Below, piece after piece: positions 36,300-47,195 of a stretch of 64,000 bases of DNA (position 1 is the first letter of the stretch; the number at the start of each line of letters is the position of its first letter). Position numbers and translations under genes: made by a program. A model generated the notes under the pieces. That model was not told the DNA's origin and ran no database searches. It saw nothing but the letters and a program-made list of their open reading frames with translations. Source of the DNA: Hermatobates lingyangjiaoensis (Eukaryota > Arthropoda > Insecta > Hemiptera > Hermatobatidae); assembly GCA_026182355.1 (NCBI GenBank), contig JAPFBL010000359.1, forward strand, positions 248,001 to 312,000. Direction: 5' to 3'.

Positions 36300-36452
36300 A
36301 GTGCGAGATACCATATGACGGCATATGGTGTTGACCGTGGTCACAAAACTAAAGTCAATCTACTCCAGCCCTGGATTCATCCAGGATATCCTATCATTGC
36401 ATCAAAAAGAGATGCACCTTCTAGCTTGGCTGCCATGCCGGACTACAGTTTA
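36300..36452 (+). other. GC-richer, coding-like island, unassigned
   Basis: A plus frame reads KTKVNLLQPWIHPGYP and RDAPSSLAAMPDYSLG before a possible TTTAG|GTAGTC donor, and there is a GCATGAG acceptor-like site upstream. On the minus strand, ATGGCAGCCAAGCTAGAAGG opens only 19 codons. I cannot name a domain; an old exon or a repeat fragment are both possible. Confidence 0.25.
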
Positions 36453-36718
36453 GGTAGTCTAACACGAGAACACACAATGAGCATTCTAGATTAGGAGATC
36501 TACATTTTGACTAACTCAAGTTTGTTTAGTGTAGAGATATTTAACGAGTACCTGGCACAGTACAGGCTTGTGACCGACGGATTAATGTCTTTTCCGAGGG
36601 ACGAAGTGCTCAGATTTACTCACCTCTCACATGAATAAATCGAGAGCCTGAGTGAGTATTGAACCCCGGATCTATCAGTCCAGAGACGAGCACGTTGCCG
36701 CAGGACTAACCTGGCACC
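36450..36718 (-). repeat. tRNA-derived SINE copy
   Basis: On the minus strand the head has the B-box GGGTTCAATAC and a decayed A-box. The body contains GATTTATTCATGTGAGAGGT and CCCTCGGAAAAGACATTAAT. The 3' part is diverged and ends near GTTAGACTAC. Older-looking than the copy at 10302-10617. Confidence 0.65.
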
Positions 36719-36829
36719 CACGGATGACTACTATAACATTAATACTTTTACTATTAGATGTGGATCAGTGTGTAACAAATTTCTAGATTTCTAGTACTCA
36801 TGGTTTTTGGTCTAAGAAAAAACAAGAAA

Positions 36830-37460
36830 CAATGGAAACAAGAAGATTCGTAGCAGATTTGTACGTCGATGCCTTTCAAGGCAAAACAGCACCCTCTTTA
36901 ATCAATTCGACTATTCGATTGCAAGGATGAAGAGAGCTCCTCATCCCAGATTAGCGCAGTCTAAATAAGGTGGGCAGTATTTTTGTTTTATGATAGAAAG
37001 AAGTGACATTTAATTCAAGGCTCTGGTTTTGTATGTATTATTTTTACATTTTTGTTTGTTTTGGTGTTTATTTTATCTGTTTTTAATTTTTGTGTGATGT
37101 CTGTCGTGGACACCCGCTTCCGCGAGGTCCACCTTTGGCGTACCGTGGAATGCAATATCGCAAATTTGATTTGCGAATATTGTTGAGTATCACAGCGAGA
37201 CTAAAGGGCGCCACGTAAAAAAACATCGACCTGCTCTGCTTTGTTCCATATAATGGTCGAAAGGATAAATGGTATATGGGAAGAAATCAAAACAGGCCTA
37301 AGGAAAACAGCCATTTTCAGATGATCAAGAGAGATATTCCTAGTATAGTAATAAAGCTGCAGACTGCTGTGGGTCAATTCCGTTGATAAATTTTAAGTAT
37401 GGTCAAATCAAGGACATTTGGTATAAGTCGACCTGGTGATATCAATCTTGGAAAGTCCTC
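36830..37460. other. Mixed GC block, no gene recognised
   Basis: Positions 36953-36972 share the CTGCGCTnAnCTGG head seen in the island at 25845-26060. A second GC-rich patch, 37096-37220 (ACCCGCTTCCGCGAGG, AGGGCGCCACG), has stops in all frames I followed. Either could be repeat-derived or regulatory. Confidence 0.25.
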
Positions 37461-38146
37461 TTCAGTTAACACCTGCTGATCTTTCCATTAATAAAAAAAA
37501 AGGTGATTCAAATGTTTCATAAACGCTGTACCAATTAGTATACATTTTGTTTTGCAACTTTGAAAAAATGGAACTGTATTTTTTATTTTTTTAAATAAAC
37601 ATTGATTAACAAGGAGAACTCCATTCAGATGAATTATAAAGGATTTTTGGATCGGACAAAGGAAAACTATAGGAAATTACCATTATTCAAGTTATAGTCT
37701 ACATCTTTGTACAGTTTTGATGTAAAGCATACAAGTGGGGTGAACATTATCAACTGCTGCATGCAACAGGTGCTGACAGATTTACAGGTAGAGTCTTTGT
37801 ATACATCTTTAATATATGTTTTTCTAGAAATCAAAAAACGGTATAGGGTACAGTACAATTCATACCCATGAAGAGTTTCTTAAATTTGAGTCATGTTTGC
37901 ATTTAGACAAATAAAAACAGAAAACAAAATATTGAAAAGTACAGGTATGATTACTAATGATTCAATCATAACATGCGTTTCATATATTAGTATATAAATA
38001 ATTCCATATTTAACTGTAATTAATATCAATTCTTGCATATTTTTCCTTATTTATCTGGAATAAAAAAAACAACTTTTTTTTTAAATTTTAAGGCAATAGT
38101 TGTATGTATGTTTTCAATGAAAGTAAGGATAAAAAACGTAGTGTTC
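37461..38146. other. AT-rich stretch, no gene seen
   Basis: No feature could be supported. Confidence 0.45.
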
Positions 38147-38228
38147 ATTACAAAATAGTATAATGTTTTCAATGGAACAATGTATTTTCATACATTGTTC
38201 CATTGAAAACATTATACTATTTTGTAAT
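38147..38228. repeat. Perfect 38-bp hairpin
   Basis: The arms 38147-38184 and 38191-38228 are exact reverse complements and enclose the six-base loop TTTTCA. The innermost arm reads CAATGGAACAATGTA. Perfect identity over 38 bp in such a decayed background suggests either a recent fold-back insertion or selection on the structure. Confidence 0.9.
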
Positions 38229-38566
38229 TAATAAATTTTTAATTTATAAACAATATTATATAAAAAGCGTAAATCAATCTACAAGGATAAAGCTCCATTA
38301 CTGTAATAATTAACTTTCATGTCATGAGAATTTTCTTATCGTTGGTCGGATTTAGGAACACGTCTGGTCCATGGAGGAGGAATGTACGAAGTATGATGGT
38401 CAATAATGCATCTAACAACAACCAAAGTTGGTTCAAGTTAATCGCCCTAAAATGGGTTGTGAAAAAGCCGGAGCAGGTATGTTGGTTTTTTTCTTTTTTT
38501 TTTTTGTTTGTTAATTTTCTTAACGTCAATTATAGAGCAATAAAGCAGGAAGATGAAGAGATTTAC

Positions 38567-38770
38567 CCGGAGTTTGCTGATCTGTGAGTTGAGCTTGGCA
38601 ATCTCGAGGTCCTTGGAGCGAAGTTGACGGCGAAGCTCGCCCACGATGGGGGCAGGCGGCCCGTTTCCCATGATATCTGCCAAGGCGACAGGACCGGCAG
38701 AAGGGTCGGCCGCCCCACTGGAGTAGTGGCTGCCCCCACCCCACCAGTCCGCCTCCCTCTCTGCCTTCAT
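38567..38770 (-). CDS. First coding exon, coiled-coil N-terminus; possibly cGMP-dependent protein kinase
   Basis: An open stretch on the minus strand from an ATG (38770-38768, context AGG-ATG-A) to a phase-0 splice donor, CGG|GTAAAT, at 38567/38566. It encodes 68 residues and is much richer in G and C than its neighbourhood, including third positions. The first 42 residues are low in structure (MKAEREADWWGGG, then Gly, Ser, Ala and Pro-rich). Residues 43-68 are charged and heptad-like: VGELRRQLRSKDLEIAKLNS and then QISKLR. An in-frame TAG (38803-38801) precedes the ATG, so this is probably the initiating exon. The segment KDLEIAKLNSQISKLR resembles the N-terminal leucine zipper of cGMP-dependent protein kinases, where KDxEIAxLxS is seen in the foraging product. 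That match is from memory and is tentative; other coiled-coil proteins are possible. No further exon was found within 38 kb downstream, so introns must be very long. Confidence 0.6.
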
Positions 38771-38840
38771 CCTGCTTCCGAACAACTGATCGCGAGCCTA
38801 CCAACCTTTAGGTCTTGGTGTCGTATTTGCCAAACAACTT
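38771..38840 (-). other. Putative 5' untranslated leader of the minus-strand exon
   Basis: A CTATGTTTCAG acceptor-like site ends at 38841, so the exon could begin at 38840. The first frame reads KLFGKYDTKT and then a stop, which may be a short upstream frame. An alternative acceptor, CGATCAG, lies just before TTGTTCGGAAGCAGG at 38785. Which site is used decides whether LFGSR is translated ahead of the ATG. Confidence 0.4.
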
Positions 38841-38841
38841 C

Positions 38842-40134
38842 TGAAACATAGAGTACACCAGTTATGTATTGAAATATCCCTTAACAATAACAATTAATTC
38901 ACTGAATTTTTGGTTCCCATTGGTTAATTAAAATCATAATCGTACTATTTATTAGTTGTCAGTAAATAACAATAGCATATCTATGTCTTCACTAATTAAT
39001 TCGCCAAATATAACTGCTGCATTCCAAAAAGATTAGTTTTCACAATAAAGCCGTAAATTAAAAATTAAGGTTTAAACTACGATATGACATTCATGAGCGG
39101 GACTCAGAATAACTTTTGACTAAGCAACTTGTCGGGTTGATGGACATTCATTCATTGTGTGTCCCTAATGAGGACCGGTTCTTGAAAGACTGATCATTTA
39201 AGATTTTTTTCTTTAAAAAAATGTATATTTATATATATTAGTTCTTTCACTCTAATTGAAGAGTAAATATACAGTCCGAACTTTTTGCTAGTATTTAACA
39301 TATTAATCCAGAACATGCAATAGATTTCCTTTCCTTTGTTACATTTTTGTGATTACTCATTTTAATCTTTCTGACCAACTTTGTACTTCTAGCCAATCTC
39401 CAATGGAAAAAGTTTCTTTTGATTTGACTAACATTTTTTTTTTCTTTTGGCTTCATTCATTATATTCAGCGCTGTTCTGATGCATCTATTAACCATTTCT
39501 CTGTACAACAAAGTTAATGGTTTCATTAAAATTGCAAGCCAAAGAACAAAACTGTTACTTAATAACTACCAGATGTAACAATGAAATCAATATTTTAAAA
39601 ATCTTTGAGCATATTTAAGGAAGAGCTGTCACGAAACAACATAAAAGTTTAATGGATTGAAAAATTCAATAAACGCATTACTATTACTTCTGTCTCCTAT
39701 CTGAGTAATATTTAAAATGTTTAGAACTTTATTGTATACTTGAGTTTAAACATACCAGTAAATAGGATAAAAGTATGCTTTTTAACAAGTCTGACGAATT
39801 TGTCATTAATTATTACGCAGTCAACATTCTTTGAAGAGAAATCTCTTCCGTTTATACTTTTTGTGATGTAACACTTCAAGTTATATTTCTGTATCGGCAT
39901 TTTTTCACCATGATGAAGCACTCTCACATATTCATATTCAGTCGTTAAAGTTCAGATGTAATCAGTCCCACATATTCTCTATTAATCTGTTTGGCTATAA
40001 TTGAATATTTTCTGTGAAAATAGATGTCTCAATATGTATTCCTTTGGTACTGTTTGTAAATACCCTTGTAATATTAATGGTATCACTCTGAACCCAACTT
40101 CTAAGAGAAACAAACACTTGAAATATTTGTAACC
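38842..40134. other. AT-rich stretch, no gene seen
   Basis: Probably upstream intron or intergenic sequence of the minus-strand gene. No promoter element can be singled out. Confidence 0.45.
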
Positions 40135-40461
40135 AGGATTTCTCAGGGGGATGAGGAAAGGTCGAAGTGGCATGGGTTAACAGGATTTCTCAGGGGGATG
40201 AGGAAAGGTCAATGTGGCATGGGTTAACAGGATTTCTCAGGGGGATGAGGAAAGGTCGATGTGGCATGGGTTAACAGGATTTCTCAGGGGGATGAGGAAA
40301 GGTCGGTGTGGCATGGGTTAACAGGATTTCTCAGGGGGATGAGGAAAGGTCAATGTGGCATGAGTTAACAGGATTTCTCAGGGGGATGAGGAAAGGTCGA
40401 TGTGGCATGGGTTAACAGGATTTCTCAGGGGGATGAGGAAAGGTCGATGTGGCATGGGTTA
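40135..40461 (+). repeat. 47-bp minisatellite, seven units
   Basis: Units start at 40135, 40182, 40229, 40276, 40323, 40370 and 40417. Each reads AGGATTTCTCAGGGGGATGA, GGAAAGGTCnAnGTGGCATG, GGTTAAC. Differences are confined almost entirely to the bases after GGTC (GAA, AAT, GAT, GGT) plus one GAGTTAAC, so the array is young. GC content is well above the background. Confidence 0.95.
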
Positions 40462-41660
40462 GCTAAATAAATCCAAGCAATTTGGGAATCTGGATGTAAC
40501 TCTACCCGGAAACTACCAAGAAATTATGTACAACAGACAGCCCAAAATTAATTTTATTCATTTATAATTATTTTATTTCTTCGAAATTATATATCTTGCT
40601 TAGGAACTAATTTGATGAATATTTGAAACCATCGATACAGTTTAGCACAACACTCTTTTAATTTTCTCTCTATAATTGTAACGAAAATCGTGGAATAATT
40701 GCAGCGGTAATTGTTTTAACATACGGGGAGGTATCTGTACTTGATGAAGTATGAAGTAAACATCGTGACTCAAGTGAACGAGAGAGGTATCATACTCTCC
40801 TCCTCTTGCGTCACTGAGTGATACCAGAGATATGTTGATAACACTTATCAGAAGTTATCATCCACATTGCATTAAACTGTTGGCAAAGAAAACAGAAACT
40901 CCCTGATACTTATTACTACTTTTTAAATCGCAAAAAGACACTAATAGTTAAACATTCTAAAAAAAAAATATTATAGAATTAAACTATCAAACGCTTTGTG
41001 TACTTCAGGTTTATCCAGCAATCATAACATTGATACAACCTGATTGGAATAAACCTGGTGAAGAACTTAAAATGGTGTTAAATAATGAATCTTGTTTATT
41101 AATTTTAAAGTAATAATAATGTATCATACAGTAATTGCTACAAAACTATAAAAAAAGACCAACTTAACTTATATAGCTTACAAGACTAAACGAAGAAATT
41201 TCCGAAGGCTTCCCTTAGAGCATTTATTAATGAACCTTGATCGAAGTTAATCCTGTTGGTTTATTTAAAGATTTCAAATAAAAGAAAATTGGGCGAGTGA
41301 CAGGGAAACACATTAAAAAGAAGAAATACAAAAAAAAGAGTATACACTAAGAATAATATTTCTTGCATATATATTTTATCATACGAGTCGCACTTACATT
41401 GAATAGTAAACTGTAGTCTGCATTTCACAAATAGTTGTCCATGCCCCACCTATGTTCTAAAATTAGCAAAAGCTAACATATTCTTGATCATTAGTTGTTA
41501 CTTAAAATTATAAATGTAAATGACCAATTACCATGCATTCATATCAAAGTGATAAATTGGAATTACCTTACTCTTGTATTAATTTGTGTTTTAAAAATTT
41601 AAGTTTTATCGTCATATTCTTCAGTAACTGACATATGTATATGTATATATATATATATAT
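40462..41660. other. AT-rich stretch, no gene seen
   Basis: No gene or repeat recognised. Confidence 0.45.
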
Positions 41661-41902
41661 ATATATACAAAACTAAAATTTATCGGGACTCAATCAGTTC
41701 TTCAGGTTCAAATTAAACTCTCATTGCCAAAGTTTCGGTTTTTATTTAAAACCTTTTTCATAGGCAGAAGTATAAATTTTGAAACAGAAAAACTAAGTAT
41801 TACATTACAAATTATTTTACAAAGAAAATGAGTCTGTCGATTTTAACAACAACTGAAGTCTGAATGAACACGTGACACTGAACTGAAATAACAAGCAAGG
41901 TA
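41661..41902 (-). mobile_element. Penelope-like terminus, family E single copy
   Basis: Follows a (TA)n tract (about 41641-41666) and begins ACAAAACTAAAATTTATCGG. It follows the same order as 24620-24975 up to AAATAACAAGCAAGGTAACC, where it abuts the SINE fragment. Confidence 0.6.
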
Positions 41903-41905
41903 ACC

Positions 41906-42015
41906 TTACTCAGATTTATTCACCTCCCACGTGAATAAATCGAGGGCCAGATGGGTATTGAACCCTGGCTTTACCAGTTCAGAGGCAAGTACGTTAACTA
42001 CTGAGCTAAGATGGC
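41906..42015 (-). repeat. tRNA-derived SINE head fragment
   Basis: On the minus strand this reads ATCTTAGCTCAGTAGTTAAC (A-box) and then AGGGTTCAATACCC (B-box), followed by CATCTGGCCCTCGATTTATT. Only the head and the start of the body remain. Confidence 0.7.
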
Positions 42016-42159
42016 TCAGCTTAGAAAAGTTAAGAAAGTTATAAGAGAAGTTAAACAAAGTAATAAAACTAAAGATGAAAGTTAAAGTATATAAGAAAAT
42101 AGTGTAAGGTAAGGATATAGGAGGGAAGGCCTGAATACCGTGACTGTAATGAAGCGTAC

Positions 42160-42360
42160 ATATATATTTACACTTTAACACAGAGAAAAGAACAAAGAAA
42201 GACACTGCCGAACTCACTTCGATATTTCGACATCCGTCGTCATCGGGAAGAAGTGCGAAGTACTCGCGTTGAGAAGCAAACTGCTACTGGCCTCCAGACT
42301 CTGAAGTCCAGAGTAACTCGTGGAACCACCGCAATGCTGCCCCCCAGCGGAGGAGAGGAA
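42160..42360 (-). mobile_element. Penelope-like terminus, family C
   Basis: On the minus strand this reads TTCTTCCCGATGA, C, hairpin GAC-GGAT-GTC, GAAATATCGAAGTGAG, GTCTTTCTTTG. The core is at 42225-42246. Upstream on the minus strand, GGGGGGCAGCATTGCGG marks a GC-rich element body of unknown content. Confidence 0.5.
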
Positions 42361-42785
42361 AAATAGAAATCCCTCCAATATTTATTTATAAAACAAGATA
42401 AAAAGTATATAATACGAAATAATAATGAAGACAATAAATAATAAGAATGCAAATAAAATTAAAAAATATATATATATTTAAATAATATTTATTTGGAAGT
42501 GTTAAGTTAACATTGTTGATCAATGCAAATTTGTTTCAGTTAATTTTTGGTTTTCTGGCACAAAAGCCATGAAAATCATGAAGCACAACCCATTAATTAA
42601 TCGTCAACACACGGGGGTTTCACGCACACTGCAGCTACTAGGTGACCAACCACCAGCTACTCGCCAAGCAGACACTCAGTCCCCGCACAGTATTCAGACC
42701 AGCAACACCTAAGATATGTATATGAGACAAAATGTCGTAGGATGAATCAGAATGAAGAAAAATAAGCTCTGACACCTCGTAGATT

Positions 42786-42911
42786 ATATATATATATATA
42801 TATCGTCGTTATCAGCCTTTGGAGCGATTCACTTCTTTTCCTGAAGACGAGGACATCGAAATATAGTAGTGAGTTCAGTGATTTCCTTTCTATGTGTTCT
42901 TTTTTAAATTC

Positions 42912-42958
<47 letters not shown>

Positions 42959-43110
42959 AATAATAATCAAAATAACACTTGATATAATAGATGGATTAAT
43001 TTACCACAATGAAAACAATTTTTGAAACAATGCTCTATGAAACAATGTGTTAACGAAAGGCCTTGGAGCATTGTTTCAAAAATTGTTTTCATTGTTGTAA
43101 ATTAATCCAT
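42786..43110 (+). mobile_element. Family C terminus plus inverted repeat, first tandem unit
   Basis: A (TA)n tract, then TCGTCGTTATCAGCCTTTGG, CTGAAGA (42841-42847), an imperfect hairpin and GAAATATAG, and a second (TA)n tract at about 42914-42953. A hairpin pair follows at 42991-43110, with arms ATGGATTAATTTACCACAAT and complement. The whole block repeats at 43111-43485. Confidence 0.65.
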
Positions 43111-43236
43111 ATATATATATATATATATCGTCGTTATCAGCCTTTGGAGCGATTCACTTCTTTTCCTGAAGACGAGGACATCGAAATATAGTAGTGAATT
43201 CAGTGGATTCCTTTCTATGTGTTTTTTTTTAAATTC

Positions 43237-43291
<55 letters not shown>

Positions 43292-43437
43292 TAATAATCA
43301 AAATAACACTTGATATAATAGATGGATTAATTTACCACAATGAAAACAATTTTTGAAACAATGCTCTATGAAACAATGTGTTAACGAAAGGCCTTGGAGC
43401 ATTGTTTCAAAAATTGTTTTCATTGTGGTAAATTAAT

Positions 43438-43485
<48 letters not shown>
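43111..43485 (+). mobile_element. Family C terminus plus inverted repeat, second tandem unit
   Basis: A near-identical copy of 42786-43110, offset by 325 bp at the core (43166-43186) and 331 bp at the hairpin (43322-43441) because the TA tracts differ in length. It ends in a TA tract at about 43440-43485. Near identity between units indicates a recent tandem duplication. Confidence 0.7.
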
Positions 43486-43490
<5 letters not shown>

Positions 43491-44085
43491 ATAGTTTATC
43501 AAACTTTAATGTTTAAAATACTAACTTACTTTTCAACGACTAGGTCCAAAACAATAAAAATTAATTAATTATTATGTTCCGTCGAAAACTTTTCGGCATT
43601 ATGAAGACTTATAGAGGGAAATATTTAAAACATTATCGTCCTCTCTTTATTCTTCACTATATATTGGAAACAATGTATAATTTTAACGTTGATTTTTTTT
43701 ATTAAATCAATACCACTACATTCTGCAATAAACATTAATGGTATTTTTGAAGTATCCAGAAGATTATCCGTAACACCTTCCTGAAGGTAGTTTCCAATTT
43801 TATGATCCAATATTACTCAAAAACCTAGAATTGTTAACACCAAAAACTAGATAAGTTCATTAAAATCTGTTAAAGAAATTACCACGTAGATATAATACAA
43901 CTCATTTGTCAGACAACCATCCATGGAACGCTGAAAAGATAAATAGGATATATTGTTGGTTTGGTTCTTGTTTATAGCTTTAAGAGTGAAATATCCTTAT
44001 ATATCCTATGAAACTCATTAAAATATCTTAAAATTTCATTTCTTTTCATTTAAGTAACAATTATTTTTGACTCTATTCAGGCAAA
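43486..44085. other. AT-rich stretch, no gene seen
   Basis: The minus open frame 43625-43810 has no motif and is not supported. Confidence 0.45.
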
Positions 44086-45060
44086 AAAATGTCTAACTCA
44101 ATTTAAACAAATCCAACAACAAGGATAAGTCATCTATTCGTCCAGGTTGAGTTTTCAGTTTTATTGCTACGAGTAAATTGCAATTTGCTATAATTCAAAT
44201 TTTTTGAATTTTGTTATGGCTTATTAATTTAAATTTTTTTTTACAGAATTTCATTCTTCCATAGTTAGCCATTTAGTGTTATAAAAATACCTAACAGGGT
44301 AATATGTATTATTGCATCCATTTCTGTACATGTAATTTCAACTAAAAGTATCATCTAACTCTCTCAAAAGGTGTAATTTGTGGTTATAATTTGATCATGA
44401 TCGGTTAAGTGTGTGACCTGAATTGTCTTCATAAGATTTTAACTTATTCAGAGTCTATCAAAGTCAAAATATTTACGTTTTATGCAATAAAATACATTAT
44501 TGGTTGTTTTAAATATTCGTGGTGTTCTATGTTATTTCTTCTGTCAGTTTCAATGTTTCCATTGAGAAGAAAAGTATATTTTTTCTTACTTTATTAAAAT
44601 TAAGTATATTGACATATAAGTCAATTATAATTTTAATATTATAATTGACTTATAATATTAATTGACGGACTGTCTGGGGTTCCGTGAAAAACATTTAGTA
44701 AAAATATTTTTCTAAAAATTTTTTTTGTGGGTATGAATTTATTCTATATTTCTTGTGAATCATGAAACCGAATAATGTTTATATCTAAATATAATGTCTA
44801 GAGTTTATATTTTACAAAAATGGCAAAATTATATTTTTCCTAAAAAAAACTGACATTGCTATGATGATGCATATTGCCCCAAAAAAAAGGCACATCTACA
44901 ATATTAAGACACAGTTTTATAAAACATAAATTACATCGATCTAACTGTGTAGTGTGAAAAAATTTTTAAAGGACTTTGAGGACCTCAGATAATGTAAATC
45001 CGTTAATATCTCGAAATCAAATTTTTTCATGATCGTTATGCGTTACTTAGTAAAGTTAAA
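44086..45060 (-). repeat. Diverged A-type repeat with hAT fragment inside
   Basis: The ends at about 44090-44180 and 44975-45056 are old relatives of half A of the 33950 repeat (TCTAACTCAATTTAAACAAA; TCGAAATCAAATTTTTTCAT then GATCG and TTACTTAGTAAAG). Inside, 44660-44810 matches the interior of the hAT element at 47196-47741 (GACTGTCTGGGGTTCCGTGA, TATTCTATATTTCTTGTGA). Confidence 0.5.
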
Positions 45061-45811
45061 AGTTAGAATAGTTTGTGCAATTTTAAACATCTTCTTATAG
45101 CTGAACTAGGCTTTATACCTGAATTCACCCAAAAAGATAAATTTTCAATAATACTTGCAATATTAAATCGCTTTGATGACGTGTATTTTGCAAATTTCTT
45201 GGATGTTTTCGTTCATTCATCATAATTGAAGTGTGTTGGTTATTGTTCTGTAGTTTCACTACCATGAAGAGATTCTAAAGGTCTTTGCTTAATAATCCTC
45301 AAACTATTGCTTGCCTCATTGCTCTATCCTCAGAGTTTTATTTAACATGTTCTTTTTTTTCTTCATGTTCTTTAAAGAGGGTTTACCTATACTTTTTTTT
45401 CTTTTTGTGCTATCGATTAAACTTCGTAATATTATGATTTTGAGATAATGTAGCGATTTATATAAGTATTTTTTAAATAAATTTCTTTTATAATTTTTGT
45501 TTTAAAGCTTCCATTGATTGGTTGATGAATACCAAAATAAAAGAAAAAAACGCACTGAAATGCAAAAGATTATCGTATGTTTACCATACAGTACTCCTTT
45601 TGAGCTTCAGTCCATTTTGACTGCCTAAAACCTTCCCAGAATCAATACAAATTATCTTATAAACTTTAATAAAGTCTATGGAATGAACGAAAAAACAGAG
45701 AATTATACATATTTATAATAGATTATGACAAATAATAGAATAAATGTATGTAAAAATATAAATAGCCAATTACATTGAAATAAAGCAACCAAGTCGTTAA
45801 TTGAACTTGGG
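45061..45811. other. AT-rich stretch, no gene seen
   Basis: No feature could be supported apart from the target duplication at its right edge (45804-45811). Confidence 0.45.
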
Positions 45812-46325
45812 TAGGGTTTGTCGGTTTTTAAAAACTGATTTTAAAAACCGGGTTTTTGGAGAAAAGTATGAAATTCGAAAACCGGTTTTTTAGTAGAAAA
45901 TATCGGTTTCAATTATGAATAACACTTAAAAAAAATTTGAAAGTGACAAATGTAGCCAAATGTACCAGATTGATGAAAACACTAATGCAAGCGGTATGGT
46001 TCTTGGAATCATATCGGTCCGATTTAATAATATGGTTATAAAATAATATGGTTAATAATATGGTTATTATAAATATATGAAAATATATTGTTTTTATTTA
46101 TTCGAACCCTTTGCTGAATAACTCGTCTCACTATTATAAATAATTTACATCCTTATATGTGAAAATTATATCTAAATTTTCTGTTAAAATTTTTTGTTCA
46201 AATTACAGAATATACGAGCAAAAAAAAATTTTTATAAAAATTCGAAACCGGTTAAAACCGGTTTTCAGGAAAAATTACTATTCGAAAACCGATTTTCTAA
46301 AATGTCAGTTTTTGCATGAACCCTA
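45812..46325. mobile_element. hAT-type MITE rich in AAACCGGTTTT
   Basis: The ends TAGGGTTTGTCGG and the inverse of TAGGGTTCATGCAAAAACTG are flanked by the 8-bp duplication AACTTGGG (45804-45811 and 46326-46333). Subterminal AAAACCGG and CCGGTTTT motifs recur near both ends. The element is 514 bp and has no transposase. The ends and 8-bp duplication fit hAT. Confidence 0.85.
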
Positions 46326-46333
46326 AACTTGGG

Positions 46334-47187
46334 TTTGCCCAGCAAATTATTGGAATATTAATTTTTCAATCAGGAAACTAGGAAGTAAAATGACATCAAC
46401 TTGATTGGTTAGCCCTTCTTCCGGCATTAGCCAAATGGCTTGTTTCCCTCACTCATTTGTAGGAATAATCAAAATTTGAGCAAATAATCAAAATGTCAAT
46501 GATGGTTGAAACCATTGCTGTACAAAGTCATCAGGCAGGACATTACTCTGAACTGATTTCTGAAGACATTACAATTCATTCTGTGGCTTTTGCGGTTTTT
46601 ATTTAGGAAATTCTTAGGGTTAGTGTTACTGGTCCTTTCAGTCTTTAAGAACTAAATGGTCCTGTATTATCAAGAGATTCATACAATTGATCCTCTTGTC
46701 TAAGTGGAAAGAAATGAAATAAGGCGTTAAAACTTTTGGAACCTACCGTTGGTATGTACAAGAACAAGGTGTAACAGAAATAGAATCCTGTCGGGACCGA
46801 AGTTATCAAATTTCATTCACTATCAGTGCTTGTACTTCCTTCAACTTCTCCTTCAACCATTAAACTAATTTATTTTATTACTCCTTGTCTCACTGAAAAT
46901 TATCAACTTGACTACTCTCAACACGATGTCATTTCGAAGGTTTAGTTTCAATTTAAATGTTTACTTTCCTGCCAGTTTTATACAAGTCAGCTTAATAATT
47001 AGTATCCAGTGAGAGGAAAATATATATAAACTACATATTATGGAGGCTTTATATATTAAAGAAAGAAACCCCCTCTATTAATCTTCCAGTAAAGGAAAAT
47101 TCGTGATTCCAATGAGCAGGAACATAGAACCTGGAGTGAAGTGGAACGAATACGGAAAATGAGACTTGTGGTCTGAAAAGTTCAGTA
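46334..47187. other. No gene recognised
   Basis: Slightly less AT-rich than average, with no open frame or element ends that I can support. Confidence 0.45.
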
Positions 47188-47195
47188 CATTAGAC

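Noticed and set aside
38324..38851. Several open frames overlapping the 38567-38770 exon on both strands
   Set aside because: They are shadows of the GC-rich exon. Only the minus frame that ends at the GTAAAT donor has coiled-coil character and a suitable ATG.
40135..40461. CRISPR-like array
   Set aside because: Units abut directly with no unique spacers, and the context is eukaryotic. It is a minisatellite.
41906..42217. 103-codon open frame on minus strand
   Set aside because: It runs through a SINE head and flanking AT-rich DNA.
42914..43485. Long TA tracts as a centromere or origin signal
   Set aside because: TA tracts flank Penelope-like termini throughout the window, so they are better explained as part of those elements or their insertion sites.
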